A stretch of 34,958 nt of DNA from a virus: IMG/VR virus record IMGVR_UViG_3300031726_000668, positions 1-34,958 of that record; one strand, 5' to 3'. Position 1 is the stretch's first letter. Each line of letters starts with the position of its first letter. The position numbers and the translations under genes were made by a program. Shown here in pieces: positions 22,120 through 29,794 of this stretch. The notes under the pieces were generated by a model that made no database searches, was not told where the DNA came from, and saw only the letters and a list, made by a program, of their open reading frames with translations.

Positions 22120-24753
22120 ATGCCCGAGGAGTCGCGAGACCTGATCGCGCTGTCGCGTTCTCTGAAGCCCGAGAAGGCTCCGGAGCCGACGAGCACCGTC
22201 CAGGTCTACGACAAAACGACCGGGCTCACCTCATGGGTGCCCCCGGAGGAGGCGCAGGCGCGATTCCAGGCGGGCGAGGTCAATCTCTCTGGGGTCAAAC
22301 CGATCTCCGTCTCCACGCCCGACGGCGCCGTATCGACCGTAGACCCTGGGCATATCTCCGATGTCCTCGCAAAGGGGGCCTCGCTCATCTCGGACGAGGA
22401 CCGCCACGCCGAAGAGCTCCGGCAAGAGTACAGCGGCGGCAAGGGAATGGCCGTCGCCGGCGGCGCCGGCCTCGCGCGCGGGCTTTCCCTCGGCGTCTCG
22501 GATGCGGCGCTCCCCGATACGTGGAAGGAGGCGGTGCAGACCTCGAACGAGCTCCACCCGTTCGCGCGGACCGTCGGCGAAGTCGGGGGTATGGCGCTCG
22601 GCGCTGCCGCGGTACCAGGCGCGGGCCTCGGCGCGCTTGCGGAGGAGGGCGGAGCGGGACTCCTCGCGCGCGCGACGAGCGGCGCGGTGACGAAGACGGC
22701 GACGGGCCTCGGGGCGCGCGCGCTCGCGCGCGGCGTGGCGCTCGGCGCGCGAGGGGGCATCGAGGGGGCCGAATTCGGTCTCATGAACACCCTGTCGGAA
22801 CAGGCGCTGTCGCAACAGCCGGCAGACCTGACGGGAGAGAAGATCGTGGCCGGGATGGGTACCGGTGCGCTGTACGGCGCGCTCGGCGGCGCGGTCATTG
22901 GCGCGGGAACGGAGACGCTGGCGACGGGGATCCGCGAGGGGTCGAAGCGGCTCGCTCCCTATCTCGAGAAGCAGGCTGATCAGGCGATGTGGAGGGACAT
23001 CAACAGCGGGATCTCGCTCACCAAGCAGGCGATGAAGCGCGTCAAGGGCGGGACAGAGACGCTCGGGCGCGTCGCGCGCGACGTCGGCTTGGACGATCCA
23101 TGGCTCTCCGTCGAGGAGCAATTTGCGAAGGCGGCGGAGGCGAAGGAGGGGGTCGGCAAGGAGATTGGGGACCTCTACAGGCAGAGCGGAGCAATGGGCA
23201 ACCCGAAGGACCTGATGGGGCGCCTCGACGAAATGATCGATGAGGTTCGAAAAGACGCGGGCCGCGAAAACGTCGTCGCAGGGCTCGAGAAGTATCGGGA
23301 CAGCCTGCGCGAGAAACTCTATGCGAGCGCGCGCGGCGTCGAGGCCGCGGCTGCGACGCCGCAGGAGATTTCGCTCGAGGCCGCGGAGCGCGACATGGTT
23401 GCGAAGGGCGCAAGCGAAAGCGAGCTCGCAGACATCCGGAAGATCCGCGAGACGCTCCGCGAGGCGCGCTTGAATGCGACGAAGGAGGAGATGGGCGCGG
23501 CGATCAACGAGCATCGCCTGCCGCTCGCCGACCTCTGGGAGCAACGCCGCGCGCTCGGCCGGCTCGTCTACGACGAGAGCCGCGTCCTCGACGCGAAGGG
23601 GAAGACGGACGTTCTGCGGCAGTTCTATGGGACGTTCGGCGATTACCTCGCCGACACGGGCGAGGAAGCCGCGCGCGCCGCCGGCAAGGAATTCGCCGCG
23701 CCGCTCCGCGCTCTAAATTCGAAGTTTCAGGCGCTGTCGCTCATCCACGACAGCCTCGAAACGAAGGTTGCGCGTGGGCTCACAAACCGTGTCTTCTCGC
23801 TCACCGACACGATCGCGGGGAGCGCCGGCGGAAGCGCGGGTATCGGCGCCATCGTGGCGGGACATCCGCTCGCCGGCGCTGTCTCGCTCGCCGCCGGGCC
23901 GCTCCACCGATTCGTGCGGGAGCGCGGGCAGAGACTCGCGGCGTACGCGCTCGGCCACGTTGGGGGGCTCGAGGCAGTCTCCGCGCACGTCGCGCAGGTC
24001 GACACGGCGATCGAGCGTGCGGTGACCGACTACGTGGAACGCGGCACACCGCGGATCTCCGGCATCTTCCCGACGCATCAGGAAGCTCTCCCCGAGGTCG
24101 CGCGCGAGGAGCGCACCGAGGAGAAAATGGAAGACCGGTTCGCCTCGCGCGCCGGCGCCGTGCGCGAACTCGCGCAGCACCCGGATCTCGGCGGCGCGGC
24201 GGATCAGCACCTGTCCGCGATCGCGAAGGACGCCCCGGACGCCGCGCGCGAGGCATCGTCCACAATCCAGCGCGCGGTCTCGTACCTTTCCAAGGAGCTT
24301 CCGCCAGCGGCGCACCTCGACCCGCTGCGCCCGGGGCTAGAGACGCCCCCGAGCCGCTCGGAGATGGCGCGCTGGCTGCGGAAGGAACGGGCCGTCGACG
24401 AGCCGCTCACGGTCATCCACGACCTCCGCGCGGGCCGACTCGATCCCGACACGATCGCCGCTGCGCGCGAGGTCTACCCGAAGATCTACGCCGACGTGCA
24501 GAAGCGCGTGCTGATGCAGATGCAGGAGACTGCGCGTCCAATCTCCCGACAGGAGCGCCTCCAGCTCGGCGAAGCGTTCGGTATCGCGACGACGCCCGCG
24601 CTCGCGCCCGACGGTATCGCGCGCAGGCAGCAGGCCTACGTCGCCGCGCAGAAGGACCAGGCGGGGCCGGCGTCGCGCCGGCGCTCCGGGAAGCTGTCGC
24701 AGGCATTCGGCCTCGCGTCGGCGAGCGAAAGCCTGGAACGAGGAGAAGAGTAG
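22120..24753 (+). CDS. Large putative ejection protein
   Basis: 877 aa from ATG 22120, adjacent to the previous stop. The N-terminal 80 residues contain 'VQVYDKTTGLTSWVPPEEAQARFQAGEV', a motif seen at the start of several podoviral DNA-transfer proteins. Residues about 105-270 are rich in Gly/Ala membrane-active helices ('GGMALGAAAVPGAGLGALAEEGGAGLLA', 'GALYGALGGAVIGAGTETLATG'). Another such stretch is near 575-600 ('GSAGGSAGIGAIVAGHPLAGAVSLAAGPL'). The remainder is charged coiled coil. This is likely the largest of three ejected proteins (compare P22 gp16). No lytic enzyme motif was seen. Confidence 0.65.
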   Translation: MPEESRDLIALSRSLKPEKAPEPTSTVQVYDKTTGLTSWVPPEEAQARFQAGEVNLSGVKPISVSTPDGAVSTVDPGHISDVLAKGASLISDEDRHAEELRQEYSGGKGMAVAGGAGLARGLSLGVSDAALPDTWKEAVQTSNELHPFARTVGEVGGMALGAAAVPGAGLGALAEEGGAGLLARATSGAVTKTATGLGARALARGVALGARGGIEGAEFGLMNTLSEQALSQQPADLTGEKIVAGMGTGALYGALGGAVIGAGTETLATGIREGSKRLAPYLEKQADQAMWRDINSGISLTKQAMKRVKGGTETLGRVARDVGLDDPWLSVEEQFAKAAEAKEGVGKEIGDLYRQSGAMGNPKDLMGRLDEMIDEVRKDAGRENVVAGLEKYRDSLREKLYASARGVEAAAATPQEISLEAAERDMVAKGASESELADIRKIRETLREARLNATKEEMGAAINEHRLPLADLWEQRRALGRLVYDESRVLDAKGKTDVLRQFYGTFGDYLADTGEEAARAAGKEFAAPLRALNSKFQALSLIHDSLETKVARGLTNRVFSLTDTIAGSAGGSAGIGAIVAGHPLAGAVSLAAGPLHRFVRERGQRLAAYALGHVGGLEAVSAHVAQVDTAIERAVTDYVERGTPRISGIFPTHQEALPEVAREERTEEKMEDRFASRAGAVRELAQHPDLGGAADQHLSAIAKDAPDAAREASSTIQRAVSYLSKELPPAAHLDPLRPGLETPPSRSEMARWLRKERAVDEPLTVIHDLRAGRLDPDTIAAAREVYPKIYADVQKRVLMQMQETARPISRQERLQLGEAFGIATTPALAPDGIARRQQAYVAAQKDQAGPASRRRSGKLSQAFGLASASESLERGEE

Positions 24754-24755
24754 CC

Positions 24756-25190
24756 ATGCCGCGATGGGAAGAGATTGAAGTGTTCGTGCCGGCTCCGCGC
24801 GTGAATGGCGCAACGCTGTCGCCGCCGGACCCGCGAGGGTGCCGATGCGTCGCGGCGACGACGACTGTTTCACATGTGCGACTGGATAATGATGTGCTCC
24901 AGCAGCCGCCGGACGGCGCGAACGCCGCCGGGGTGGCCATGCTGGGCTACAACATGATCCGCATCTTCGCGGACGGCGATGACCTCTGCGTGATCTTCGA
25001 CGCGGCGGGTACGGCTGCACCGGATCCTGCGGCGAACAGCACGGCGGCCAGCTGCGAGATCATCCCGAAGGGGCAATTCATCGACTACATGGTCTCGGCC
25101 ACGTTCGACAAATACATCAACGTCCGCTCACGCGCGAGCGCGGCGCAGATGCGGTATCGAATCTCCGCGCCCCTCTCGAGCCAGAAGTAG
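24756..25190 (+). CDS. Unknown structural protein (144 aa)
   Basis: ATG 24756 two bases after the previous stop. The sequence is mostly beta-type with Gly/Asp turns ('MIRIFADGDDLCVIFDAAGTAAPD', 'FIDYMVSATFDKYINVRSRASAAQMRYRISAPL'). It has the look of a small virion surface or tail protein, somewhat like the product at 14493, but no family was recognised. Confidence 0.55.
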   Translation: MPRWEEIEVFVPAPRVNGATLSPPDPRGCRCVAATTTVSHVRLDNDVLQQPPDGANAAGVAMLGYNMIRIFADGDDLCVIFDAAGTAAPDPAANSTAASCEIIPKGQFIDYMVSATFDKYINVRSRASAAQMRYRISAPLSSQK

Positions 25191-25198
25191 AGCGTGTG

Positions 25199-26014
25199 AT
25201 GCTATCCACGCTCTTCACCCCCTCACCGCGCGGCACACGCCTCATCTCGCCGGAGGACTGCGTCCAGGCGATGGGCCGTCGCCGCACGCTGCGCGCGAGC
25301 CGGCGCAGCGGCCCCAACGCGTCATCGAACACGTTCCTTCCGACGCAGCTTGCGAACCTCCTCCTTTGGACGCGCGGCGACCTCGGGATCACGCTCAACG
25401 GGAGCAACGTCAGCGCGTGGGCCGATCAAAGCGGGAATGGGAACCACCTTGTCCAGGGCACGGCGCTCAACCAACCGCTGTACGTCGCCTCCGACGCGGC
25501 CTACGGCGGCAAGCCTTCCCTAACGTGGGACGGGTCTACGTCGTCTATGCACACGACAGGGACGGTCACACTCGGCCCCGGCACGTATATTTTCGCCGTC
25601 AAAAACACGACGGCATCCTCATACTTCGCCGTCTTTCAGAATGATTCTACCGACTACCTATTCGCAAGTACGGGACTCTCCTCGTTCGTCTCGAGAAGTG
25701 CCGTGAGTTGCACGGCGAACCTAGGAGCGGCATGGGGCGTAAACGCCTCCCCTAGAACCATCGTCAGGACATTCGACGGAACGGTGGCTGGACATACCAT
25801 CCGCGCGAATGGTGTTGACCTGGGTGCTACCACCGCGGGGTCGCCGCCGGGGACAGGCACGACTGCCCAAACGTTGTTTGTTGGCAGCAATCATACGCCC
25901 GCGCTCTTCCTGACGGGGTCATTCGCGGAATGTATCGTCTACGGTCGAGCGCTGTCGGTTCCGGAATTGCAACAGGTTGAAGCATATATTCGAACTAGAT
26001 ACGGGTACTACTGA
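25199..26014 (+). CDS. LamG/concanavalin-A-like tail protein, candidate receptor-binding protein
   Basis: About 271 aa from ATG 25199 (GTG 25196 is also possible). After a basic N-terminal segment, residues 60-270 show the LamG/ConA-like pattern: 'LLLWTRGDLGITLNGSNVSAWADQSGNGNHLVQ', 'GGKPSLTWDGSTSSM', 'GPGTYIFAVKN', and a final 'GSFAECIVYGRALSVPELQQVEAYIRTRYG', typical of a jelly-roll sugar-binding domain. Such domains occur in tail spikes and receptor-binding proteins. Base composition from about 25560 on is visibly less GC-rich than neighbouring genes, suggesting recent exchange. Fold call good; receptor role inferred. Confidence 0.75.
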   Translation: MLSTLFTPSPRGTRLISPEDCVQAMGRRRTLRASRRSGPNASSNTFLPTQLANLLLWTRGDLGITLNGSNVSAWADQSGNGNHLVQGTALNQPLYVASDAAYGGKPSLTWDGSTSSMHTTGTVTLGPGTYIFAVKNTTASSYFAVFQNDSTDYLFASTGLSSFVSRSAVSCTANLGAAWGVNASPRTIVRTFDGTVAGHTIRANGVDLGATTAGSPPGTGTTAQTLFVGSNHTPALFLTGSFAECIVYGRALSVPELQQVEAYIRTRYGYY

Positions 26015-26373
26015 TGAACGCGTTTATCTTTGTCGCTGCGACAGACGCGCAGTCTACGCAGTCCGATTGTGATACGAGGCTCGGCTATCCGAAGCCCGGC
26101 GTCGATATCGGAGGAGGCGTGCATGCGCCCCCTGCGCAGTCGTCAACGGTCCACGAGGCGCCGGTGCTAAAACATAGAACGCTGACTCAATGGGCGTTTC
26201 TGTCGACGCCCAACGTGCAGGCGATCCTCCCCACGGTGAAGGCTGATCTGCCGGCGGTGACCATCGGCACGGCCACCGCACTGGATGCGACGTGGAACGA
26301 TGCAACCCCAGCAGATTCGGTCGTAGTCGCAGCAGCGTTGCCTGCAGCCCAAGACATCACGTCAGGAGCCTAG
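26014..26373 (+). CDS. Unknown protein, possible tail accessory (119 aa)
   Basis: ATG 26014 in a TGATG overlap with the LamG gene. It begins 'MNAFIFVAATDAQSTQSDCDTRLGYPKPG' and has beta-like segments 'LTQWAFLSTPNVQAILPTVKA' and 'TATALDATWN'. Coupled to the receptor-binding candidate, so it may be a partner or chaperone. No family recognised. Confidence 0.5.
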   Translation: MNAFIFVAATDAQSTQSDCDTRLGYPKPGVDIGGGVHAPPAQSSTVHEAPVLKHRTLTQWAFLSTPNVQAILPTVKADLPAVTIGTATALDATWNDATPADSVVVAAALPAAQDITSGA

Positions 26374-26375
26374 CC

Positions 26376-26699
26376 GTGGACATCAACGTCATCGCCTCGA
26401 TCATCGCGTGCGGCGTGACTCTTCTGGGGTGCGCAATAACGACGGGGACGATCGTGTGGCGCGGCGGGCGCCAGACCGAGCGCATCGAGACCGCGGTCGC
26501 CCTCATCGAGAAGCACGAGGTGAAACTCGAGATCGTCGGCCGCATCCCGCTCCTCGAACGCGGGCAGCAGCAGCTCGAGCACATCGTGAGCCGCATGCAA
26601 TCGGACCACGCTGCGCTCCGCGCGCGCCTCGACGAAACACGCGATCGGGCCATCCGCGCGGAGATGGCCTCACAACATGACCTCGGAGGTGACTCGTGA
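26376..26699 (+). CDS. Membrane-anchored coiled-coil protein, possible i-spanin or holin accessory
   Basis: 107 aa from GTG 26376. One N-terminal transmembrane segment (VIASIIACGVTLLGCAITTGTIVW, about residues 5-28) is followed by a basic boundary and a long coiled coil (35-105). This is the layout of inner-membrane spanins and XhlA-like holin partners. A holin-like gene and a lipoprotein gene follow directly, supporting a lysis role. Assignment by architecture only. Confidence 0.55.
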   Translation: MDINVIASIIACGVTLLGCAITTGTIVWRGGRQTERIETAVALIEKHEVKLEIVGRIPLLERGQQQLEHIVSRMQSDHAALRARLDETRDRAIRAEMASQHDLGGDS

Positions 26700-26881
26700 C
26701 GCTCGATTGGAGACTCGTGAGTTTGGCCGTGCTCTTCGTGCTCGGGGCGCTCGCGCTCCTCACGTTGCTCGCGCTGAAGGGGCTCGTAGCCGGGGCGCTC
26801 GTAGCGTCCGCGGCGACGGGCGCGATTGGATGGTTCACGGGCTGGATCTCGAAGCAGCCCAAGAAGGATGGTGCGCCGTGA
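26696..26881 (+). CDS. Putative holin
   Basis: 61 aa from GTG 26696 (GTGA overlap). Two hydrophobic segments (about residues 7-27, LVSLAVLFVLGALALLTLLAL, and 29-48, LVAGALVASAATGAIGWFTG) and a short lysine-rich C-terminus (KQPKKD). Small size, two spans and position in front of the endolysin fit a class II holin, which makes the hole that releases the endolysin. Next gene starts in a GTGA overlap. Confidence 0.6.
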   Translation: MTLDWRLVSLAVLFVLGALALLTLLALKGLVAGALVASAATGAIGWFTGWISKQPKKDGAP

Positions 26882-27102
26882 AGATGCTGATGACCTGGAT
26901 ACTCCTGATGCTCGCCGCGCTCGTGCTCAGCGCGTGCCCCTCGCCGTCGAAAACGGCGCTCAGCGCTGCGGCCGACGCCGACTACCTCGCGGAGCAGCTC
27001 GCGTGCGTGGACCAGGCAGGGACGCGCGACCAGGCCACGGCGTGCCGCAATGCCGTCAAAGCTCGCTGGGCGGCGAACGCCGCGGACGGGGGCGCGCGGT
27101 GA
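26878..27102 (+). CDS. Small lipoprotein, possible o-spanin
   Basis: 74 aa from GTG 26878 (ATG 26884 is also possible). The signal peptide 'MLMTWILLMLAALVLSAC' ends in a good lipobox (LSAC), so a lipoprotein of about 55 residues is expected. It has two further cysteines (ACVD, ACRN) that could form a disulphide. With the TM/coiled-coil protein at 26376 it would make a two-component spanin that fuses inner and outer membranes, implying a Gram-negative host. Inferred from architecture. Confidence 0.6.
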   Translation: MKMLMTWILLMLAALVLSACPSPSKTALSAAADADYLAEQLACVDQAGTRDQATACRNAVKARWAANAADGGAR

Positions 27103-27257
27103 GCCCGCTCGACGTTCTGCGGCTCGTCGCGCGCGTGCTCGAGTGGGCCTTGCCCTTCGTCCCCTCCGGCGAGCTCGCGGCGCACCTCAGCGTGACGGCG
27201 CGGAAGATCGACGACGCCATCGCCGACCTCGCGCAGGCCGCGAAATTCGGATCGTGA
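27099..27257 (+). CDS. Small amphipathic protein of lysis cassette (52 aa)
   Basis: GTG 27099 in a GTGA overlap. Two amphipathic helices ('LDVLRLVARVLEWALPFV', 'LAAHLSVTARKIDDAIADLAQAAKF') and no clear transmembrane span. No family recognised; its place between lipoprotein and endolysin suggests a lysis or regulation role. Confidence 0.45.
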   Translation: MSPLDVLRLVARVLEWALPFVPSGELAAHLSVTARKIDDAIADLAQAAKFGS

Positions 27258-27267
27258 GGAGCCGCCC

Positions 27268-27360
27268 ATGGATCTCCTCAAGCAACGGGTCGGGTGGGCA
27301 TGCGCAGGCGCTGCGGCGATGGCGCTGCTCGCGGCGCTCGTGAATTGGTGCTCGCCGTGA
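27268..27360 (+). CDS. Tiny membrane protein (30 aa)
   Basis: ATG 27268 with GAGGAG eight bases upstream. 'VGWACAGAAAMALLAALVNWC' forms one transmembrane span after a short basic N-terminus. The stop overlaps the GTG start of the endolysin gene. Possible second holin or antiholin; function not established. Confidence 0.45.
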   Translation: MDLLKQRVGWACAGAAAMALLAALVNWCSP

Positions 27361-28019
27361 GCGCGCTTCTACCGCCGGAATTCTGGCCGGTGTTCGTCGC
27401 CGGCTGCGCGCGGCTCGAGGTGGATCCGGTGGAGCTCCTCAGCGTCGCCGCGAACGAGAGCGGGTGCGACCCGCGCGCGTGGAACGCCGGCGGGCGCGCG
27501 GCCGGACTATTCCAGATGACACCCGTGGCCGCGCCCGGCATGGGTTGGGACCCGCACGACACGCACGCGTTCTGCGCGCTCTCCGCCGTCGACCAGTGGC
27601 CGTACTGGGAGCGGTATTTTCGTCCACACCGGGGCCGGCTCGTCTCGCGCGCAGCGTGCTACCTCTGCACGTTCCTGCCGGCGCTCCTCGACCTAGCGGG
27701 CGAGCCGGACGCGCTCCTCTGCTCGCGCGACGGGCGCACGCACGCCTCGCAGGCGTTCGCGCGCTCGCAGGTGATCTCCTGGTACGAGGGCAATCGGGGC
27801 TTCGACCGCACGCGCACCGGGGAGATCCACGTGCGCGACCTCACCGCGGCGATCGACCGCTCGACGCTCGCCCTCGGCGGCGTGTGGAGCGATTACGTCG
27901 CCGCGATCCACCGCGAGCAGGCGCTCCGCGACACGAATCCGGACATCACCGACGGGGGCCGCGATCGGCCCATCTACGTCGTGCCGGAGCCTCCGGATCG
28001 CGATCCGGAGGCTGCGTAA
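27357..28019 (+). CDS. Lytic transglycosylase-type endolysin
   Basis: 220 aa from GTG 27357 (GTGA overlap; other in-frame starts lie up to 20 codons upstream). Residues 26-60 carry the SLT/lysozyme-like signature 'ELLSVAANESGCDPRAWNAGGRAAGLFQMTP': catalytic E34 in 'ANES' and the 'GLFQM' loop at 50-54. The middle has 'WPYWERYFRPH' and 'CTFLPALL'. There is no signal peptide, so release depends on a holin. The final 20 residues are Asp/Pro-rich. It cleaves peptidoglycan at the end of the lytic cycle. Last gene of the rightward late operon. Confidence 0.85.
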   Translation: MSALLPPEFWPVFVAGCARLEVDPVELLSVAANESGCDPRAWNAGGRAAGLFQMTPVAAPGMGWDPHDTHAFCALSAVDQWPYWERYFRPHRGRLVSRAACYLCTFLPALLDLAGEPDALLCSRDGRTHASQAFARSQVISWYEGNRGFDRTRTGEIHVRDLTAAIDRSTLALGGVWSDYVAAIHREQALRDTNPDITDGGRDRPIYVVPEPPDRDPEAA

Positions 28020-28087
28020 CCTCTCAATCGGACCCGCAAGCCGGGGCACTACCCCACACCGCCCAGGCGCCCAGATTCGTTAGTGCG
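28020..28087. other. Convergent intergenic region, no clear terminator
   Basis: Between the rightward lysis operon and the leftward early operon. Only a weak hairpin GGGG-cacta-CCCC (28043-28055) is seen, without a U-tract on either strand. Confidence 0.4.
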
Positions 28088-28315
28088 TCACCGGGCCGAG
28101 CCGACATGTGCCTGCGAGGCCGATCGCGATTCGGAAGCGGCGTAGGCCGCGACAATCAAGCGCTCGACGATGGCGCTCTTCGGCTCGCCGGTGGCGACGC
28201 TCAGCAGCAGCAGTTTCGCGCGCGCCTCGTCGGAGAGCGTGACCTGCACGCCGCGACGCTTCCGCGCCTCCGCTGGCGTGGAGTACCAACGCGAGGCTTT
28301 CGGGTTGCTGCTCAT
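28088..28315 (-). CDS. Ribbon-helix-helix DNA-binding protein
   Basis: 75 aa. After a basic N-terminus, residues 20-60 read 'RRGVQVTLSDEARAKLLLLSVATGEPKSAIVERLIVAAY': a beta strand (GVQVTL), helix A, the 'GEPKSAIVERL' turn and helix B. This is the Arc/CopG fold, which binds DNA as a dimer. It is the last gene of the leftward operon, and its ATG is immediately upstream of the previous TAA. It could repress an early or late promoter, perhaps one of the palindromes in this window. Confidence 0.8.
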   Translation of the reverse strand: MSSNPKASRWYSTPAEARKRRGVQVTLSDEARAKLLLLSVATGEPKSAIVERLIVAAYAASESRSASQAHVGSAR

Positions 28316-28316
28316 G

Positions 28317-28490
28317 TTATGCGACCCCGCGCCCTTTCGTGATCGCGTCTAACTCGCGGATGGTCTGAGCCTCGTCCGCCACGCGCTCGGCGGGGCTCAT
28401 GGCCTCGTGAGCATCGCGCATCATCGCGTAGAGCTCGCCGAGCGTTGCCGGATTGCCGAGCCTCACACGAGCCGCCTCGTCGCCACCCAT
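28317..28490 (-). CDS. Small unknown protein (57 aa)
   Basis: ATG (complement of 28488-28490) to TAA 28317-28319, with GAGGGGA seven bases upstream. The product MGGDEAARVRLGNPATLGEL... continues with 'AMSPAERVADEAQTIREL'; it is helical and acidic. Clear RBS and coding character support it. No family recognised. Confidence 0.55.
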   Translation of the reverse strand: MGGDEAARVRLGNPATLGELYAMMRDAHEAMSPAERVADEAQTIRELDAITKGRGVA

Positions 28491-28523
28491 CGCCGAGTCC
28501 CCTCACGGTCATTTTTGCCGCGC

Positions 28524-28727
28524 TCACGACTGCGCCCGATGCTCGCGATACCACTCGATCGCGCCTACAAGAGCCGCCTCGGTGACGTCGGTGACGTCGT
28601 GCTGCTCCGCGTTGCACGCGGCGGCGGCTGCGTACGTGTCGGGATCAGCCAATGCCTCGTCCCATTCGCCCGCCGAATCGATCCAGTCGTACGCGGCGCG
28701 GAACCGCTCGGCGAGCGGCGCGCTCAC
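28524..28727 (-). CDS. Small acidic unknown protein (67 aa)
   Basis: GTG start overlapping the stop of the upstream gene (GTGA). Asp/Glu/Ala-rich helical protein with aromatic residues ('AERFRAAYDWIDSAGEWDEAL', 'LVGAIEWYREHRAQS'). Strongly acidic small proteins of phage early operons are sometimes DNA mimics or inhibitors, but nothing specific is visible. Confidence 0.6.
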   Translation of the reverse strand: MSAPLAERFRAAYDWIDSAGEWDEALADPDTYAAAAACNAEQHDVTDVTEAALVGAIEWYREHRAQS

Positions 28728-28906
28728 GACTGCACCTCAGAGCGCCCCGCCACGATCAACGCGTCGAGCTGCATCTGGAGTTTGCGCGCCTTTGCTCGGA
28801 ACGCCGACGCCTGACGGTACTGCTCGCGATCCTCACACCCCCATGCCACCTCGTCCAGGCTAGCAATCTCGACAACCAACGCTGCAATTTGCTCTCGGAT
28901 CGTCAT
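28724..28906 (-). CDS. Small helical unknown protein (60 aa)
   Basis: ATG with a strong GAGGAGGA Shine-Dalgarno in the leader. The product is a helical hairpin ('IREQIAALVVEIASLDEVAWG', 'YRQASAFRAKARKLQMQLDALI'). It is preceded by the third, divergent copy of the leader element. No family recognised. Confidence 0.6.
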   Translation of the reverse strand: MTIREQIAALVVEIASLDEVAWGCEDREQYRQASAFRAKARKLQMQLDALIVAGRSEVQS

Positions 28907-28990
28907 CGTCTCATCCTCCTCGCGACTTGATCGCGTTCGCGCCCCTGGTTAGAGGAGCGCGACCGCGAGGGACTAATCAGCCTACCGAGT
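28907..28990 (-). promoter_or_regulatory. Leader element, divergent copy
   Basis: On the minus strand this starts GTAGGCTGATTAGTCC and ends GTCGCGAGGAGGATGAGACG before the ATG, paralleling the leaders of the 29111 and 29752 genes at both ends but with a longer central insert able to fold. It suggests a duplicated and diverged 5' leader. Confidence 0.4.
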
Positions 28991-28994
28991 CCAC

Positions 28995-29111
28995 CTACGC
29001 ATTCTCTGCCGCGATCGCATCGTCGATCTCCTCTGCGGTCGGCTCTTCAACCCACCCTTCCGGACTGAGCTTGCCGATGCAGTGCGCCGGAATCGTCAGC
29101 ATCTTGTTCAT
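28995..29111 (-). CDS. Small unknown protein (38 aa)
   Basis: ATG with GAGGAGGG nine bases upstream. The product begins 'MNKMLTIPAHCIGKLSPEGW' and ends with an acidic helix 'EEPTAEEIDDAIAAENA'. Too short for family recognition; the strong RBS inside a conserved leader supports it. Confidence 0.55.
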   Translation of the reverse strand: MNKMLTIPAHCIGKLSPEGWVEEPTAEEIDDAIAAENA

Positions 29112-29152
29112 CGTCTCACCCTCCTCGTCAGCGCCTGACAACAATCAACCTA
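29112..29152 (-). promoter_or_regulatory. Leader element with hairpin next to Shine-Dalgarno (copy 2)
   Basis: Minus-strand sequence GTAGGTTGATTG, then hairpin GTCAG-gcg-CTGAC (29127-29139), then GAGGAGGG and the ATG. It matches the leader of the 29752 gene nearly base for base at both ends. The hairpin abuts the ribosome-binding site, so it may control translation or mark a processing site. Confidence 0.55.
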
Positions 29153-29441
29153 CAGGGTCAAACCCGCGCGCAAACGCGATCTCACGAGCCTGGTACTCGG
29201 CGAGCGTACGCGTGGGCCAGTCCGCCCCGGACGCGAGTTCCTCGCCTGTCCGCGGGTCGATACACACCGCGCGAAATTGACCCTCCGGCGTGCCCTTTCC
29301 GACGCACTCTGCCAGCGTCTTTGGCCCGTTCGCAAACGCCACGTTTCGCCGTGCGATCGCCTCGATCTGCTCGTCGGTCCAGCCCCCGCCCGCAGCCCGC
29401 AGGCGCGAGACCTCACGCTCATAATCCTGCCGTGCGCTCAT
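29145..29441 (-). CDS. Unknown protein (98 aa)
   Basis: ATG overlapping the stop of the 29752 gene (ATGA). A helical N-terminus ('QDYEREVSRLRAAGGGWTDEQIEAIARRN') is followed by 'VCIDPRTGEELASGADWPTRTLAEYQAREIAFARG'. No catalytic motif seen. Its stop lies inside the conserved leader of the next gene. Confidence 0.6.
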   Translation of the reverse strand: MSARQDYEREVSRLRAAGGGWTDEQIEAIARRNVAFANGPKTLAECVGKGTPEGQFRAVCIDPRTGEELASGADWPTRTLAEYQAREIAFARGFDPVG

Positions 29442-29752
29442 CGCGCCCCCTTCTCTGCGGCGAGGCGGGCCCGCGTAGTCTCAGCCTTCGCGCTCAGGTC
29501 GGCCTTCATCGCCTTTGCCAACGCCTTGATCTGCTTCGCGTCGAGCGCGCCTTCGACCTCACGGACGACGACGTTGCCCGTCCGCGAGTCGCGAAGCTCC
29601 GCGCTCACGACCCATTCGCCGGCCTGGCCTGCGAAATCGAACCGCGCATCCGCCCTCAGCGGCTCTTTGAGCGTGGTCACGAACGCGCTGAGCCCACCAG
29701 CGACAAGCGCGGACTTCACTTGCATCGCCGCGTCAACCGTTGAAAAAGCCAT
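29438..29752 (-). CDS. Unknown protein (104 aa), first gene after internal promoter
   Basis: ATG with GAGGAGGAGGG upstream. The product has an alpha/beta start ('AAMQVKSALVAGGLSAFVTTLK'), a beta sheet ('GEWVVSAELRDSRTGNVVVREVEG') and a long basic helix ('DAKQIKALAKAMKADLSAKAETTRARL'). No family recognised. It is the first gene of an operon driven by a promoter with a palindromic operator. Confidence 0.6.
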   Translation of the reverse strand: MAFSTVDAAMQVKSALVAGGLSAFVTTLKEPLRADARFDFAGQAGEWVVSAELRDSRTGNVVVREVEGALDAKQIKALAKAMKADLSAKAETTRARLAAEKGAR

Positions 29753-29770
29753 TTTCTTACCCTCCTCCTC

Positions 29771-29787
29771 GTCAGCGCCTCGCTGAC
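29771..29787 (-). promoter_or_regulatory. 5' leader hairpin (copy 1)
   Basis: GTCAGCG-agg-CGCTGAC (minus-strand sense), a perfect 7-bp stem located at the predicted transcript start and directly followed by GAGGAGGAGGG. Repeated in modified form at 29127-29139. Confidence 0.6.
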
Positions 29788-29794
29788 ACCAATC

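Noticed and set aside
25199-26014. Diversity-generating retroelement target.
   Set aside because: No reverse transcriptase or template repeat is present in the window.
28312-28617. A 101-codon Arg-rich minus-strand frame.
   Set aside because: It is a shadow of the better supported 57-aa and 67-aa genes in other frames.
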